Source: Pseudomonadota bacterium
GTDB taxonomy: Bacteria > Pseudomonadota > Gammaproteobacteria > Xanthomonadales > Xanthomonadaceae
Direction of reading: 5' to 3'
Length of the DNA stretch: 61,035 nucleotides
NCBI GenBank assembly: GCA_018242445.1
Contig: JAFEBW010000062.1
Span: forward strand, 1-61,035
Of this stretch, positions 1-11,500 are shown one piece after another. Numbering within the stretch: position 1 is the stretch's first letter; every line of letters starts with the position of its first letter. The notes beneath the pieces were generated by a model that saw only the letters and a list, made by a program, of their open reading frames with translations, was not told the DNA's origin and searched no databases. Both the position numbers and the translations under genes were made by a program.

Positions 1-270
1 GGCTCGTGGCCCTGGCAACTGTTCGGGATGTGAAGAAAGACTCCGCACCGACCCTGGCTCCCCCACGATCTCGTAATCTCAGGGATATCGGTCTGGGGCG
101 GAGGCGGAAACAACTTACAAGGGGCTTGGTGTGTCGAATAGGTCGGTGCCGTGGGCGCTGCGCGGTGACGCCGTAGAAGCGGATTTCGATGACGGCGGTC
201 GGCGCTCGCCCCCCTCTCCCCAACCCCTCTCCCGCAAGGGGAGAGGGGCTTCAAGGCGATGGTTCGGGCT
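1..270. other. Left edge, no confident gene
   Basis: No convincing gene is seen. All three plus-strand frames open at the window edge and close within about 180 bases; any could be the tail of a gene outside the window, but none is recognisable. The stretch ends in a GC-rich palindromic repeat, annotated separately, just beyond the stop of the minus-strand caspase-like gene. Confidence 0.4.
209..252. repeat. GC-rich palindromic intergenic repeat, copy 1
   Basis: A run of CCCCTCTCCCC is followed by a hairpin (224-248) with 10-bp arms CCCCTCTCCC and GGGAGAGGGG around a short loop. The element is almost identical over about 44 bases to the copy at 36879-36922. It resembles the REP/BIME-like elements common between genes in xanthomonads. 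Here it sits just past the caspase-like gene's stop codon and could aid termination. Confidence 0.7.
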
Positions 271-2595
271 TCAACTCCCCTTCGGCAGAATCGCCGGCAT
301 CGGCGCGAGTACCCGAACCAGCGGATCGCGTCCGGGTGCGGGCGTTGCCGTGTCGGCAACGGCGATGCCGACGTTCCACGCTGGCGCAGTGCCGGCCAGG
401 ACGGGCAGCGCGGAATGCGGCAAACCGAGCGATGCGGTCGCCGCGCCTCTGGGCACGAAGAAATAGTCGCCGCTTTCGTGGCCGGCGAACTGGATCGCCG
501 AATAACCGGGGGACTGCGGGATCGGCGAATTGGCCGACGTCAGGGCCAGCGAACTGGCGACCTGCCGGTACAAGCGCTGGCCGTTGAGCAGGCGGGTGTT
601 GTCCTGCAGGGCATTCAGGAAGGCGCGGGTGAAGTAGGAATGCTTGCCCGAGCCGGTATCCGGCACCGGCTGCACGCCGCCGGAAACCAGCGCCGTGCGC
701 GACTGCCCGCTGTCCATCTTCTCCACCCAGCTCGCCCATTTGCCCGGGCCCATCGCGGTCGGGTCGAACACAGGCACCGCCGAGCCGCGCATCGTGCCCG
801 AGTAGCACGAGTCGGCCACCACCATCACATGCTTGGCCTTGATCGTGGTCAGGATGTCGCTGATGGCGGCGTTGGAAATCCACGTCGAGGCCGTGTTGGC
901 TTTGGCGTCGGTGGGGATCCAGTAGCCCTGCGAGCCTTTCAATTCGCCGTGCCCGGCGTAGTAGATCAGCAGGTTGTCGGTGGGCTTGAGCTTTTCGCGC
1001 ATGGAGTTGAGCGCGGTGAGCACCTCCAGCCGCGACGCATCCAGCAGCAGGGTGGTCTGGTAGCCGTAGCGCGCCCTGAGCACCTGCGATACGGCTGTGG
1101 CGTCGCTGCGCGCACTCTGCAAGGTCGGATAGTTGCCGTCCTGATAATCGTCGTTGCCGATGATGACGGCATAGCCGTTGCCGACGCGGAAGTTGGCCGG
1201 CACCTCGCCCACCACGCCGGTCGGGCTGGCGTCCGTACCGGTGCCGCCGCCGGCTTGCGCGATCACGTTGAAGTCCATGCCCATCCTGCCGCCGGCCTTG
1301 CCGGTGGCGGCGATCTGCACCGCCGCGCCGCCCGCTGGCACGTTGATCTTCGCGGTGAAGGTGCCGTTCGCGCTCAGCGGCACCGGCTGGTTGTTCACCG
1401 TCACCTGCGCGATCGCCTGCGGCTGGGTGACGCGGCCGACGAGTTCATGCGCGCCCGGTGCCCCGCGCACCACGGCGGTGTTCTTGCCGCGGGTGGCGAT
1501 GACCGCCGGCGAGAGCATCTCCAGCGTCGGCGGGCCGCCGGCGAGCACGGTCGCGCCCGAACCACCGTTGCCGATGCGCTGCTGCAACGAGGCGATCGCG
1601 GTGCGCTGCTGGCGTACCTGGGTTTGCTGATCGACGAGCTGATTTTCCAGCAGTCGCATCAGATCGTAGTCCTGTTTCGTCTTGGCCGGGGCGCGCGCCT
1701 GCATGCTGCGAATTTGTGCCTGAAACTGCGTGCGCTGACTGGCCAGTTGCGCCTTGAGCTGGTCGAGCTTGGCGGCGTCGGCATTGCTGTCCTGCGCATC
1801 CGCCAGCGCATCGGCCTTGGCCTGCAAAGCTGCGCGCGCCTGCGCCACTTGCGCGGCCACCTGCGAACCCACCGACGCGCGCACCTTGTCCAGCTTCGCC
1901 TGCGTGGCGTTCAACTGGCCTTGCGTATCGTCGAGCGCCTGCTTCTTGGCGTCGAGCTGGCTCTGCAAGTCCTTCACCTGCTGTTGCAGGTTCTGGATCT
2001 GGGTGTCCTTCTGCTGCAACTGCACCTGCACGTCGGAGGAGAACACCAGGTCGTTGCCGGTGATGCCCTGCGCCTCGCGGTAGTAATTGAGCGCCTGGGT
2101 TTCGTCCTTGGGCACGCCCAGCCCCTCCTCGTACATGTAGCCGAGGTTGATCTTGGCGCGGGTGTTGCCCTTGTCGGCGGCCTTCTTGAACCAGACCATC
2201 GCCATCGCGTAGTCCGGATCGGTGCCCAGCCCTTTCAGATAGATCTCGCCGACGTAGTTCATCGCATCCACGTCGCCGGTCATCGCCGAATCCATCCACA
2301 CCTTCAGCGCGGTCTGGTAATTGGCGCGGTCGTAGGCGACGTATTCGCCGCCGCGGATCTGGCAGTCGGCCTGGGTGGTGCGGATCGGCCGGCGCGCGCT
2401 CATGAAGGTGGCCTGCGAGCCGAGCCGGCGGATCTGCCCGGGCAGCAGGCAATCCACCACCAGCAGGTCTTCGGCGTTCTGGATGGTCGCGGCCTGCGCG
2501 GCGGGAGCCACCGCGCCGCCACCGACGACGAGGCCGATCGCGGCGGCCAGCATGGACGACTGGAGTAATACCGGGTAACGGATAGGCGAGTTCAT
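271..2595 (-). CDS. Secreted Sel1-repeat, coiled-coil, caspase-like (C14) protein
   Basis: 774 aa. A signal peptide (about 1-36, ending AAQAA) points to export. Residues about 95-180 hold Sel1/TPR-like repeats with the typical A-x-x-x-LGYMYEEGLGV pattern. Residues about 185-340 are Gln/Lys/Asp-rich heptads, a long coiled coil. The C-terminal half (about 470-735) is a caspase-fold peptidase C14 domain with the catalytic pair in YYAGHG (His549) and DSCYSG (Cys597). Both catalytic residues are intact, so it is probably an active Arg/Lys-type protease or metacaspase-like enzyme in the periplasm or cell envelope; substrates are unknown. The ATG start directly precedes the signal peptide. It is transcribed divergently from the autotransporter-like gene. 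Confidence 0.8.
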   Translation of the reverse strand: MNSPIRYPVLLQSSMLAAAIGLVVGGGAVAPAAQAATIQNAEDLLVVDCLLPGQIRRLGSQATFMSARRPIRTTQADCQIRGGEYVAYDRANYQTALKVWMDSAMTGDVDAMNYVGEIYLKGLGTDPDYAMAMVWFKKAADKGNTRAKINLGYMYEEGLGVPKDETQALNYYREAQGITGNDLVFSSDVQVQLQQKDTQIQNLQQQVKDLQSQLDAKKQALDDTQGQLNATQAKLDKVRASVGSQVAAQVAQARAALQAKADALADAQDSNADAAKLDQLKAQLASQRTQFQAQIRSMQARAPAKTKQDYDLMRLLENQLVDQQTQVRQQRTAIASLQQRIGNGGSGATVLAGGPPTLEMLSPAVIATRGKNTAVVRGAPGAHELVGRVTQPQAIAQVTVNNQPVPLSANGTFTAKINVPAGGAAVQIAATGKAGGRMGMDFNVIAQAGGGTGTDASPTGVVGEVPANFRVGNGYAVIIGNDDYQDGNYPTLQSARSDATAVSQVLRARYGYQTTLLLDASRLEVLTALNSMREKLKPTDNLLIYYAGHGELKGSQGYWIPTDAKANTASTWISNAAISDILTTIKAKHVMVVADSCYSGTMRGSAVPVFDPTAMGPGKWASWVEKMDSGQSRTALVSGGVQPVPDTGSGKHSYFTRAFLNALQDNTRLLNGQRLYRQVASSLALTSANSPIPQSPGYSAIQFAGHESGDYFFVPRGAATASLGLPHSALPVLAGTAPAWNVGIAVADTATPAPGRDPLVRVLAPMPAILPKGS

Positions 2596-2986
2596 GATGC
2601 GAAGCTCCGTTCAGGATGTTCGCGGCTCGCGCCAGCCTTGGCAGCGCGAGCCGCGGTGGTGGGTGCGTCGAGTATAGGCACTTCAGAACGCCCCGCGCGA
2701 TGCGTTTGCACCTGGCAGACGGCCGTTGGGCCCAGACCCGCGCCGGCGCGGATCGTCGCGACGGCTGCACGGGTATTCCTGCTTGCGCTTACGCAACCCC
2801 CGCACGATAGCGGACATGGGTGCCGTGCAGCCCCGTGAACGCCGTGCCGAAGCCACGCTTACGCAATTTCCAAACGTGACCGGACAAGCGTACTTGTGCT
2901 TCGATTCAGGTTGAAAAATGCGACTTGGCACACGTTCGCAAAGGTCTATACTGCGGCGCGTCCATCGCGCCACTTGGGGAAGTGCA
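2596..2986. other. Divergent intergenic region
   Basis: 391 bases between the caspase-like gene and the first large surface protein. The right end holds a good sigma70-type promoter (separate entry). No further gene, tRNA or strong hairpin is seen. Confidence 0.5.
2925..2952 (+). promoter_or_regulatory. Sigma70-like promoter of the 2987 surface-protein gene
   Basis: TTGGCA (2925-2930), a 16-bp spacer, then TATACT (2947-2952). Transcription would begin near 2959, downstream of the ATG at 2918. This supports the in-frame ATG at 2987, preceded by GGGGAAG, as the real start. Confidence 0.6.
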
Positions 2987-5900
2987 ATGCGTTCGAGCCT
3001 GCCGGTTCATCCGTCTATCCACCGCAGCGCGCCGCGCTCGCAGACCCTTGGCAACTTCGGCATCTTCGCGAAGGCGATGGTGTTCTTGTTGTTGCTGCTG
3101 GGAGGTGGATGGAGCACCAGGAGTCATGCAGGTGCCTTTATTGGCTGTGACGTGTACACCAATGCGCCCACTGCACAGTCCGGCACCGTCGGCACTTCGT
3201 TGAACTACACGTTTCAGGTGGTCGATGGTGGTAATTGCAATGTCACTTTCGGCACCCCGACGCTGGACAACATCATCATCACCAGCGATACCACCGGTGG
3301 CGCATCAATCACTGCGCCCACATCGAAACAGTACACCGGCTTCGCCGACCCATCCGTTCCCTTCACCTTGCAGCTCGGCCCATCGGCCGGCAGCGTGACG
3401 ATCCACGTTCGTTGCCAGTCATGGTGCGGCATCACCTCCACCGATATCACCTACACCGCCACAGCAAACCCGGTCGTGCCGCCGCCGATCCTGCTTGCCA
3501 AGCAGATCACCTTGATCAACGGCAATCCGGTGCCAGGCACGGTGACGGCAGGCGACGTCCTCACCTACCAGGTGACGGCTACCAACAACAACCCGACCGG
3601 CGGCACGCTGAGCAATGTCCAGATCAACGATCCGCTGATTTCGCCCAGCACCATCACCTGCGCGACGGTGAGCAATCCGGGAACCTGCGTGCTCACCGGC
3701 ACCTACACCGTCACCAATGCCGACATGGCCCGCGGCCTCGTCGTCAACACGGCGACCGCCACCGCGGCGGGCTATACCGGCAACGTCCCCGTCACCCTGC
3801 GCACGGGGGTGACGACCGCACCGGCGATGACCCTGACCAAGACCTTCGCCAGTTACGCCGACAACGACCACAGCGGCAATGTCAGCCCGGGCGACGTGAT
3901 CACCTACACCATCGCCACGAAGAACACCGGCAACGTGCCGCTGACCAACCTCACCATCAGCGACCCCACCACCACGCCCAACAGCTACAACTGCGGCACG
4001 CTCGCGGTCGGCAACACCTGCACCTTCAGCCCGACCTACACGGTCACCAGCGGCGACGCCAAAGCAACAAAGACACTCAACACGGCAACGGGCACCTCCA
4101 CCGAGATCACCGCACCGGTCGGCAGCAACACAGTCAACACGCCGGTCTTCCCGTCACCGTCCATGACCGTGCAAAAGGTATTGACGCTCGTGACGGGCGG
4201 CAATTCCGCCGGCCAGCCGATCGAAGGCAGCGTGCTCACCTACCAAGTCACCGCGACCAACAACGGCGGCGGCGTGCTGACCAACGTGGTCGTCAGCGAC
4301 CCGCTGACCACACCCAATTCCAATACCTGCGCCAGCGTGGCGATCGGTGCCTCGTGCATCCTCACCGGCACCTACACCGTCACCCGGCCGGACGTGGATC
4401 GCCGCCAGATCGTCAACACCGGCACGGCCACATCCACGCAGTTGCCGACCGGCGTATCCGACACCCTCACCACCGCGGTGTACACGACGCCCAAGGCGAT
4501 CGTCACCAAGGTCTTGTCCCGCAATTTCGACACCCGCTATCCGGGCCTCGTGGTGCTCGGCGATCGCCTGGAGTTCACCGTCACCGCCACCAACACCGGC
4601 AATGTCGCGCTCGCCAACCTGACGGTGAGCGACCCGTTGACCAGCCCGTCCAGCATCACGTGCAGCAGCGTGGGGATCGGCAGCACCTGCGTGCTGGTCG
4701 GCAGTTACACGGTGACCGCCGCCGATGTAGCGGCTGGCGCGATCACCAACACCGGCACCGCGTCGGCAGGGCAATTGCGGACACCCGTGCAGACGACCCT
4801 CGTCACCGCGGTCTCCGGCACGCCCGCACTGTCGATCACCAAGGCGCTGACCCACAATTCGGGCGGCAACACGGTGGCCCAGGGCGACGTGCTCACCTAC
4901 ACCGTCACCGCGACCAACAGCGGGCAGATCGCCCTGACCGGCGTGCTGGTCAACGACCCGCTCACCACCCCGGCCAGCACCACCTGCGCCAGCGTGCCGA
5001 TCGGCGGCACCTGCGTGCTGAACGGCAACTACACCGTCACCGCGGCCGATGCCTCCAACGGCAGCATCCGCAACACCGGCACCGCGAGCGTGCCGGTGAT
5101 CAGCCGCCCGGTGCAGGCCCTGCTGGTCACCCCGGTGAGCAACAAGGTGCCGGCGATGACCGTCGTCAAGGCGCTGACCAACGTCACCGGCGGCAATGCG
5201 GCCGGCAATGCCATCCAGGGCAGCGTGCTCACCTACACCGTCACCGCGACCAACACCGGCACCTCGGTGCTGGGCAACGTGCAGGTCAGCGACCCGCTCA
5301 CCTCGCCTTCGTCCACCACCTGCGCCACGGTCGGCGTGGGCGGCACCTGCGTGCTCACCGGCAGCTACACGGTCACCGCCACGGACGTGAGCAACGGCTC
5401 GATCAGCAACACCGGCTCGGCTTCGGCCAACCAGTTCAGTGCGCCGATCCCCAGCAACACGGTGAAGACGCCGGTTTCTCCGACCGCGACGATGAGCGTG
5501 ACCAAGACGCTCGCCAGCGTCGCCGGCGGCAGCCCGACGCATGTCGTCCCGGGTAACGTGCTGACCTACGACGTGACCGCGACCAACACCGGCAACGTGA
5601 CGCTGGCCACGGTCACCGTCAGCGATCCATTGACCACGCCCAGCACCACCACCTGCAGCAATGTCGCGGTCAACGCCACCTGCGTGCTGTCCGGCACCTA
5701 CACGGCCACCACCGCCGACGCCAGCAACGGCTCGATCAGCAACACCGGTTCGGCCACCGCCGGCGCGCAGATCACCACCGCGGTGACGCAGACCCTGAAC
5801 ACCCCGGTGTTCGCGCCCAACCCGACCATCGCCATCGTCAGCGGCAACAACCAGACCGGCACGCCCAACAACGCCCTGCCCGCTCCGCTGGTGGTATCGG

Positions 5901-8326
5901 TGCTCAACAACGGCAGCGCAGCGGCAGGCGTGACCGTGAACTGGGCCGTCACCTCCGGCTCGGCGACGCTGGGCAGCGCGACCTCGGTCACCGCGGCCAA
6001 CGGCCAGGCGACCAACACCGTGACCCTCGGCGCCAATCCGGGCGCGGTGACCATCACCGCCACCCGCGCCGACTACACGACGCAATCGGTGACTTTCAGC
6101 GAAACCAATGGCAGCCCGGTACTGACGATCGTGTCAGGCAACAACCAGGTCGGCGTGACCGGTACGGCTGCCCTGCATCCGATGGTCGTGAACCTCACCA
6201 ACGGGGCGGGCGCACCGTTCGCCAACCAGACGGTGACGTGGCAGGTGACCAGCGGCTCGGCCACGGTCAATTCCGGCACCTCGACCACCGACGCCAACGG
6301 CAACGCGCAGATGGGCTTCAGCTACGGGGCGACGCCCGGGGCGATCGCGATCAGCGCGACGGTCGCAGGCTCGAGCGTGAGCTTCAGTGAAACCGCGTTG
6401 GGTTACGTCATCACCATCACCGGCGGCAACAACCAGACGGCGGCACCGGGGCAGGCATTGCCGCAACCGTTCCAGGTGAACGTGTCCATCCCCGGCGGAG
6501 TCACGATCACCGCGAGGCAAAAGCAGCCACACCCGATGTTCGCAGGCGGCGTATCGGGTGTTGCGGTGCAATGGACGGTGCTGTCCGGCGGCGGCAGCCT
6601 GGCCAGTGGCGCCTCCACGGTGACCGACGGTTCGGGCAATTCCAGCAACCAGTACACCATGGGCACCGGCACCGGCCCCAACACCGTGCAGGTGTCGGTG
6701 ATCGGCGGCAATTCGGTCACCTTCACCGCCACGCCGATGACCGCGGCGACCATGACGATCGTGTCGGGCAACAACCAGCACCTCGCACCGGGCACCGCGT
6801 CGCAGCCGCTGGTGGTGCAGGTGATGTCCGGCAGCTCGCCGGTTGTCGGCCTGACGGTGAACTGGTCGGCGAGCAATGCCACGCTGGCTTCCGCCACCTC
6901 GGTGACCGACAGCAACGGCCGCGCCACCAATACGGCGCAGGTCAGCGTGGTCGGCGCGGCCACGGTGACGGCATCCACCACCAACCCGACTTCCGGTCCG
7001 GCGACCTTCGGGCTCAACGGCGGGCTGTCCCTCATCAGCGGCCTGACCCCGCTGCAAGGGCAGATCACCGGCGCGCTGGACAATGCCTGCACGGCGCTCG
7101 CGGCGATGACCAACCTCACCCCGGCGCAACAGGACCTGCTGAACCAGTGCAACGCACTGGCCGGCGCAGCCGGGTCGAATCCCTCGCAGGTTCTGGGTGC
7201 CATCGATCAGATGTTCTCCGACTCGGCCTACCTGGAAACCAGCGCGGCGATGCTGATTTCCACCGCCCAGTTCGACAACATCAAGGCGCGCATCGCGGCC
7301 CTGCGCAGCGGCACGGGGGGCGATCACTTCGGCGGGCTGGCCTTCTCCACGCCCAACGGCAGCCTGCCGATCGGCTCCCTGGCCGCATCGTCGCTGAACG
7401 CGAGCGACTCGGACAAGGACAAGCAGGAGGCCGGCGCGGGCTTCGATCGCTGGGGCTTCTTCCTGTCGGGCACCTTCAGCCACGGCTCGGCCGATCCGCG
7501 CCAGTCCCTGCCCGGCTACGGCTTCAACACCAATGGCGTCACCGGCGGCGTGGACTACCGCTTCAACGACCACTTCATCGCCGGCATCAGCGCCGGTTTC
7601 GCCAAGTACCGCGCCGGCATCAACGCCAACGGCGCAGGCGGGATGGACACCACCGGCTGGAGCCTGTCGGCCTATTCCACCTTCTTCCAGAAGGACAACT
7701 GGTACGTGGACGGCGTGTTCACGTGGGGCAACAACAGCTACAACCTCTCGCGCACGATCGTCTACACCCTGACCGGCCCGGGCGGCACCACCACCGTGAA
7801 CCAGTCCGCCACCGGCAAGGACAGTGGCACGACACTGGCCGCCGCGATCACCCTCGGCCGCGATTTCAACAAGGGGCCGTGGTCGTTCGGGCCGTACTTC
7901 CGCGGCACCTGGACGCGGGTGAACTTCGACGGCTACCAGGAAACCCTGCAACCCGGCTCGGGCAGCGGTTTGGGATTGGCGGTGCAAACCCACGCCTTGA
8001 CCTCCACCGCCAGCGTGCTCGGCGCCAAGGTGAACTACGCATCCAGCCAGAACTGGGGCGTGTGGATGCCGCATGCGGAGGTCGAGTGGCAGCACGAGTT
8101 CCAGACCAGCCCGGACGCGATCACCGCCCGCTTCCTCGCCGACCCCACGCAGACGCCGATCACCGCCAACGGCTTCCCGATCGACAGCGATTTCTTCCGG
8201 CTTGGACTGGGCATGTCCTTTGTCTTCCCGCAAGGACGTTCTGGATTCGTGTACTACGAAAAGATACTTGGCCGTACGGGCATCACCCAGGACAACATCG
8301 CGGTGGGCCTGCGCATCGAATTCTGA
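2987..8326 (+). CDS. Large DUF11/Ig-like repeat protein with autotransporter beta-barrel
   Basis: 1779 aa from the ATG at 2987, which has a GGGGAAG ribosome site and lies after the promoter; the upstream ATG at 2918 precedes the expected transcript start. The N-terminus is a long signal peptide (hydrophobic 27-41, cleavage near SHA 46-48). About seven DUF11-type repeats of about 110 aa (roughly 166-940) follow, each with T-Y-x-V-T-A-T-N, S-D-P-L and a Cys pair. Next are four Big_1/invasin-like Ig repeats, each beginning T-I-V-S-G-N-N-Q (about 945-1345), then a helical linker with two Cys. The last about 300 aa form an autotransporter-type barrel ending in Phe (RIEF). This is a type V secreted surface protein, probably adhesive. 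It is paralogous to the next gene. Confidence 0.8.
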   Translation: MRSSLPVHPSIHRSAPRSQTLGNFGIFAKAMVFLLLLLGGGWSTRSHAGAFIGCDVYTNAPTAQSGTVGTSLNYTFQVVDGGNCNVTFGTPTLDNIIITSDTTGGASITAPTSKQYTGFADPSVPFTLQLGPSAGSVTIHVRCQSWCGITSTDITYTATANPVVPPPILLAKQITLINGNPVPGTVTAGDVLTYQVTATNNNPTGGTLSNVQINDPLISPSTITCATVSNPGTCVLTGTYTVTNADMARGLVVNTATATAAGYTGNVPVTLRTGVTTAPAMTLTKTFASYADNDHSGNVSPGDVITYTIATKNTGNVPLTNLTISDPTTTPNSYNCGTLAVGNTCTFSPTYTVTSGDAKATKTLNTATGTSTEITAPVGSNTVNTPVFPSPSMTVQKVLTLVTGGNSAGQPIEGSVLTYQVTATNNGGGVLTNVVVSDPLTTPNSNTCASVAIGASCILTGTYTVTRPDVDRRQIVNTGTATSTQLPTGVSDTLTTAVYTTPKAIVTKVLSRNFDTRYPGLVVLGDRLEFTVTATNTGNVALANLTVSDPLTSPSSITCSSVGIGSTCVLVGSYTVTAADVAAGAITNTGTASAGQLRTPVQTTLVTAVSGTPALSITKALTHNSGGNTVAQGDVLTYTVTATNSGQIALTGVLVNDPLTTPASTTCASVPIGGTCVLNGNYTVTAADASNGSIRNTGTASVPVISRPVQALLVTPVSNKVPAMTVVKALTNVTGGNAAGNAIQGSVLTYTVTATNTGTSVLGNVQVSDPLTSPSSTTCATVGVGGTCVLTGSYTVTATDVSNGSISNTGSASANQFSAPIPSNTVKTPVSPTATMSVTKTLASVAGGSPTHVVPGNVLTYDVTATNTGNVTLATVTVSDPLTTPSTTTCSNVAVNATCVLSGTYTATTADASNGSISNTGSATAGAQITTAVTQTLNTPVFAPNPTIAIVSGNNQTGTPNNALPAPLVVSVLNNGSAAAGVTVNWAVTSGSATLGSATSVTAANGQATNTVTLGANPGAVTITATRADYTTQSVTFSETNGSPVLTIVSGNNQVGVTGTAALHPMVVNLTNGAGAPFANQTVTWQVTSGSATVNSGTSTTDANGNAQMGFSYGATPGAIAISATVAGSSVSFSETALGYVITITGGNNQTAAPGQALPQPFQVNVSIPGGVTITARQKQPHPMFAGGVSGVAVQWTVLSGGGSLASGASTVTDGSGNSSNQYTMGTGTGPNTVQVSVIGGNSVTFTATPMTAATMTIVSGNNQHLAPGTASQPLVVQVMSGSSPVVGLTVNWSASNATLASATSVTDSNGRATNTAQVSVVGAATVTASTTNPTSGPATFGLNGGLSLISGLTPLQGQITGALDNACTALAAMTNLTPAQQDLLNQCNALAGAAGSNPSQVLGAIDQMFSDSAYLETSAAMLISTAQFDNIKARIAALRSGTGGDHFGGLAFSTPNGSLPIGSLAASSLNASDSDKDKQEAGAGFDRWGFFLSGTFSHGSADPRQSLPGYGFNTNGVTGGVDYRFNDHFIAGISAGFAKYRAGINANGAGGMDTTGWSLSAYSTFFQKDNWYVDGVFTWGNNSYNLSRTIVYTLTGPGGTTTVNQSATGKDSGTTLAAAITLGRDFNKGPWSFGPYFRGTWTRVNFDGYQETLQPGSGSGLGLAVQTHALTSTASVLGAKVNYASSQNWGVWMPHAEVEWQHEFQTSPDAITARFLADPTQTPITANGFPIDSDFFRLGLGMSFVFPQGRSGFVYYEKILGRTGITQDNIAVGLRIEF

Positions 8327-8541
8327 TGCGTCAGGACATGCCGATGGAGTCGCGCGGCGCTTGCAGTCGCGGGGGAATTGGACTACACCTCGCATGGATC
8401 GCGAGGACGGGACAACGAGGCTCAGGGGCGGCTGGGTGGCGCGATGGATCGCGCCTCCGGCCGGGGGACATCGCCAGCCAATGACGCGAGGCGTGCCGGC
8501 ACGACCGGCTCGCCCGCATCCGACACTCAGGGGACGGGCTC

Positions 8542-11500
8542 ATGAACAGCCAGACGACCAAGCAAGGCCATGCCGGTTTCGTGGCGAAATGGCGCCGATG
8601 GAACCTCCGGATGGCCAGTTGCGTGCTGCTGGGCGCACTGGGCGTGACGGTCACCGGCGCATCGGCGGCGGCGCAGGATCCCGCATCCGCAGCCACCTTG
8701 TCGCCGGTGCATGCCGATACCGGTGCGCTCAGCGTGGATCAGGGCAAGAACCTCACCCTGGAAGTGGTCAAACGCCAGGACGGGCTGGGCCTGCAAGGGC
8801 AGAACGTCGATTGGGTGGTCAGCGGCCCGGGCAAGGCCAGCCTGACCCATGAACACACGAAAACCCTGGCACCCGGCAAGGACACGCAAGCCGGCACGGC
8901 CCGCACCGTGTTCCACGCCAGCGTGCCCGGCAATTACGTCGTCACCGCCACCACGCAGAAAAACCCCGGCTGCAGCACGGCGAACTGCGCGAGCTGGGTG
9001 AGCACGCGTTTTGCGGTGAACGTGGTCGTGCCAACCGGCAATGATGCAGCCGGCGGATCGGACAGCGACGACCATCGTGGCAAGACCATCGCCACCGCCG
9101 CCGCGATCCTCGCCGGCGGCGTGGCGATCGCCGCGGGCATGTCCGGCGGCAACGACCACAATGTGCAAACCCTGCCGAGCAGCCTGCAGAAACTCGCCGG
9201 CGACGGCCAGTTCGCCGCCGCCAACGCACCCTTGCTGACCCCCTTGAGCGTGCGCGCCATCAGCGGCGGCGCACCCGTGCCCGGCATCGCCATCCAGTGG
9301 GCGGCGACCGGTGGCGCGACCTTGTCGGGCTCCACCAGCGTCACCGATGGCAACGGCATGGCCGTCATCAACGTGACCAGCGTCGGCCCGGGCCCGGGTT
9401 CGGTGACCATCACCGCGACCCGCGCCGATGACGCAGCCGCTTCGGTGAGCTTCACCGCCGGCGTGTACATGCCGACCCTGAGCATCGTCTCGGGCAACAA
9501 CCAGACCGGCTTCCCGAACCAGAATGCCGCCCTGCCCCTGGTCGTTCAGGCCAGCGTCGGCCCCACCGGGCAATCCCACATCCCGATCACCTGGGCCGTG
9601 GTCAGCGGCAATGCGACCGTCGCTTCCGTCTCCAATGGCGGCTTTACCGACATCAATGGCATGAGCAATGCCGTCATCCATTTCGGCGCGACCACCGGCC
9701 CGGTGCAGGTCACCGCCACGCGCACCGACAACGGCGCCAGCCAGACGTTCAGCCTCACCTCGGCCATCGTCAATACCCTGGCCATCCTCAATGGCAACAA
9801 CCAGACCGCCTGCCCCGCCCTGCCGCTGCCGCAGGCGCTCAGCGTGCTGGCGCAAACCAACAACCAGAATGCCCCGGGCGTGACCATCAACTGGACGGCC
9901 AGTGCGGGCTCCACCCTGAGTTCGACGACCAGCGTCACCAACAGCGCGGGCGTCGCCAACGTGAACATGACCAATGTCGGCGCGATCTATCAGGCCACGC
10001 CGACCACCGTCAGCGTGAATGCAACCCGCGCCGACGACCCCACGGCGACGGTCGCGTTCATTGAAAACGTTCCCGCCTCGACGCTGGCCATCGCCAGCGG
10101 CAACAGCCAGTCCGGCGCGGTCGGCAGCACCTCCAGCCCGTTCGTGGTCTCGCTGGTGGACGGCTGCGGCCATGCCATCCCCAACCAGCCGGTGTCCTGG
10201 ACCCTGGTGTCCGGCAATGCCACCTTGTCCGCCCCGACGACCAACTCCAATGCCGGCGGGCAGGCCAGCGTCACCGTGACCTACGGCACCACCCCGGGCC
10301 CGATCGTGATCCAGGCCAGCGCCTTCGGCGGCGGTGCCACGGTCAGCTTCAATGCCACCTCGACGACCGGCGGCCTGGCGATCCTCTCCGGCAACGGTCA
10401 GACCGGCGCGCAGAACGCGAATCTGCCGGTGCCGTTGACGGTGCAGGTCACCCCGGCCATCGCCGGCGTGCCGGTGAGCTTCACCGTCACCAGCGGCACG
10501 GCCACCATCGCCACGCCCTCGGTATTGACCAATTCGTCGGGTCAGGCGTCCACGACCGTGCAACTGGGCTGGACGCCCGGCGCGGTGACCATCGTCGCCC
10601 AATCCGGCACCGCCAGCGCCACCTTCTCCGAAACCATCACCGGCACGCTGGTCAACGGCGGCATGACCATCGTCTCCGGCAACAACCAGGTGATCGCCCC
10701 CGGTACCGCCTCGCAGCCGTTGGTGATCCAGCTCACCGGCAACAGCTCGCCGCTGGCGGGCATGACGATCGCCTGGAGCACCAGCAACGGCACCGTATCG
10801 GCCAGCAGCACGGTGACCGGAGCCAACGGCCAGACCAGCGTGACGGTCACGCCCAGCAGCAACGGCCCGCTCACGGTGACGGCCTCCTTCGCCGGCTATC
10901 AGGCGAACACGCCGGCGCAGGTGACTTTCGCCGAGAACACCACGCTCGCCAGCGGAACTGGCGTATCGACCAACGACGCGTCGATCGTGCACGCCCTCAA
11001 CGACGCCTGCGCCAGCCTGCAGGCGGTCTCGAACCGCAGCCCGCAGCAACAGGATCTGCTCAACCAGTGCCTCGCGCTGGCGCAGTCCTCGAGCGTCTCG
11101 CAGGGGTCCGTCGCCGGGGCGGTGCACGTCATGGCGCCGGCGGTGGCGCAAACCCAGACCCAGACCGCGGTGAATGCCGCCAACACGCAGTTCACCAACC
11201 TCACCGGCCGCATGGCGGCCCTGCGTGGCGGCGCGCACGGCATGTCCTTCGCCGGCCTGGCCTTCGGCAACGACACCGGCAGCCTGTCGCTGGGCGATGT
11301 CGGCTCGGCCCTGCTGGGCGCGTCCGACCAGAAAAAGGACGATGACGCCGGCTTCTCGCGCTGGGGTTTCTTCGCCTCCGGGCAGATCCAGCACCAGAGC
11401 GCCAGCGGCTTCGGCGCCACGCCCGGTTACGGCTTCAACAGCAACGGGGTGACCTTCGGCAGCGATTACCGGGTCAACGACGGCCTCGTCCTCGGCGGCG

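Noticed and set aside
259..2568. 769-aa plus-strand ORF opposite the caspase-like gene
   Set aside because: Arg/His/Gly-rich composition typical of an antisense shadow in GC-rich DNA; the minus strand has clear domains and a signal peptide.
3484..5810. Regular repeats of about 330 bases resembling a satellite or CRISPR-like array
   Set aside because: They encode in-frame DUF11 protein domains in one open frame, and the spacing is far too long for CRISPR.
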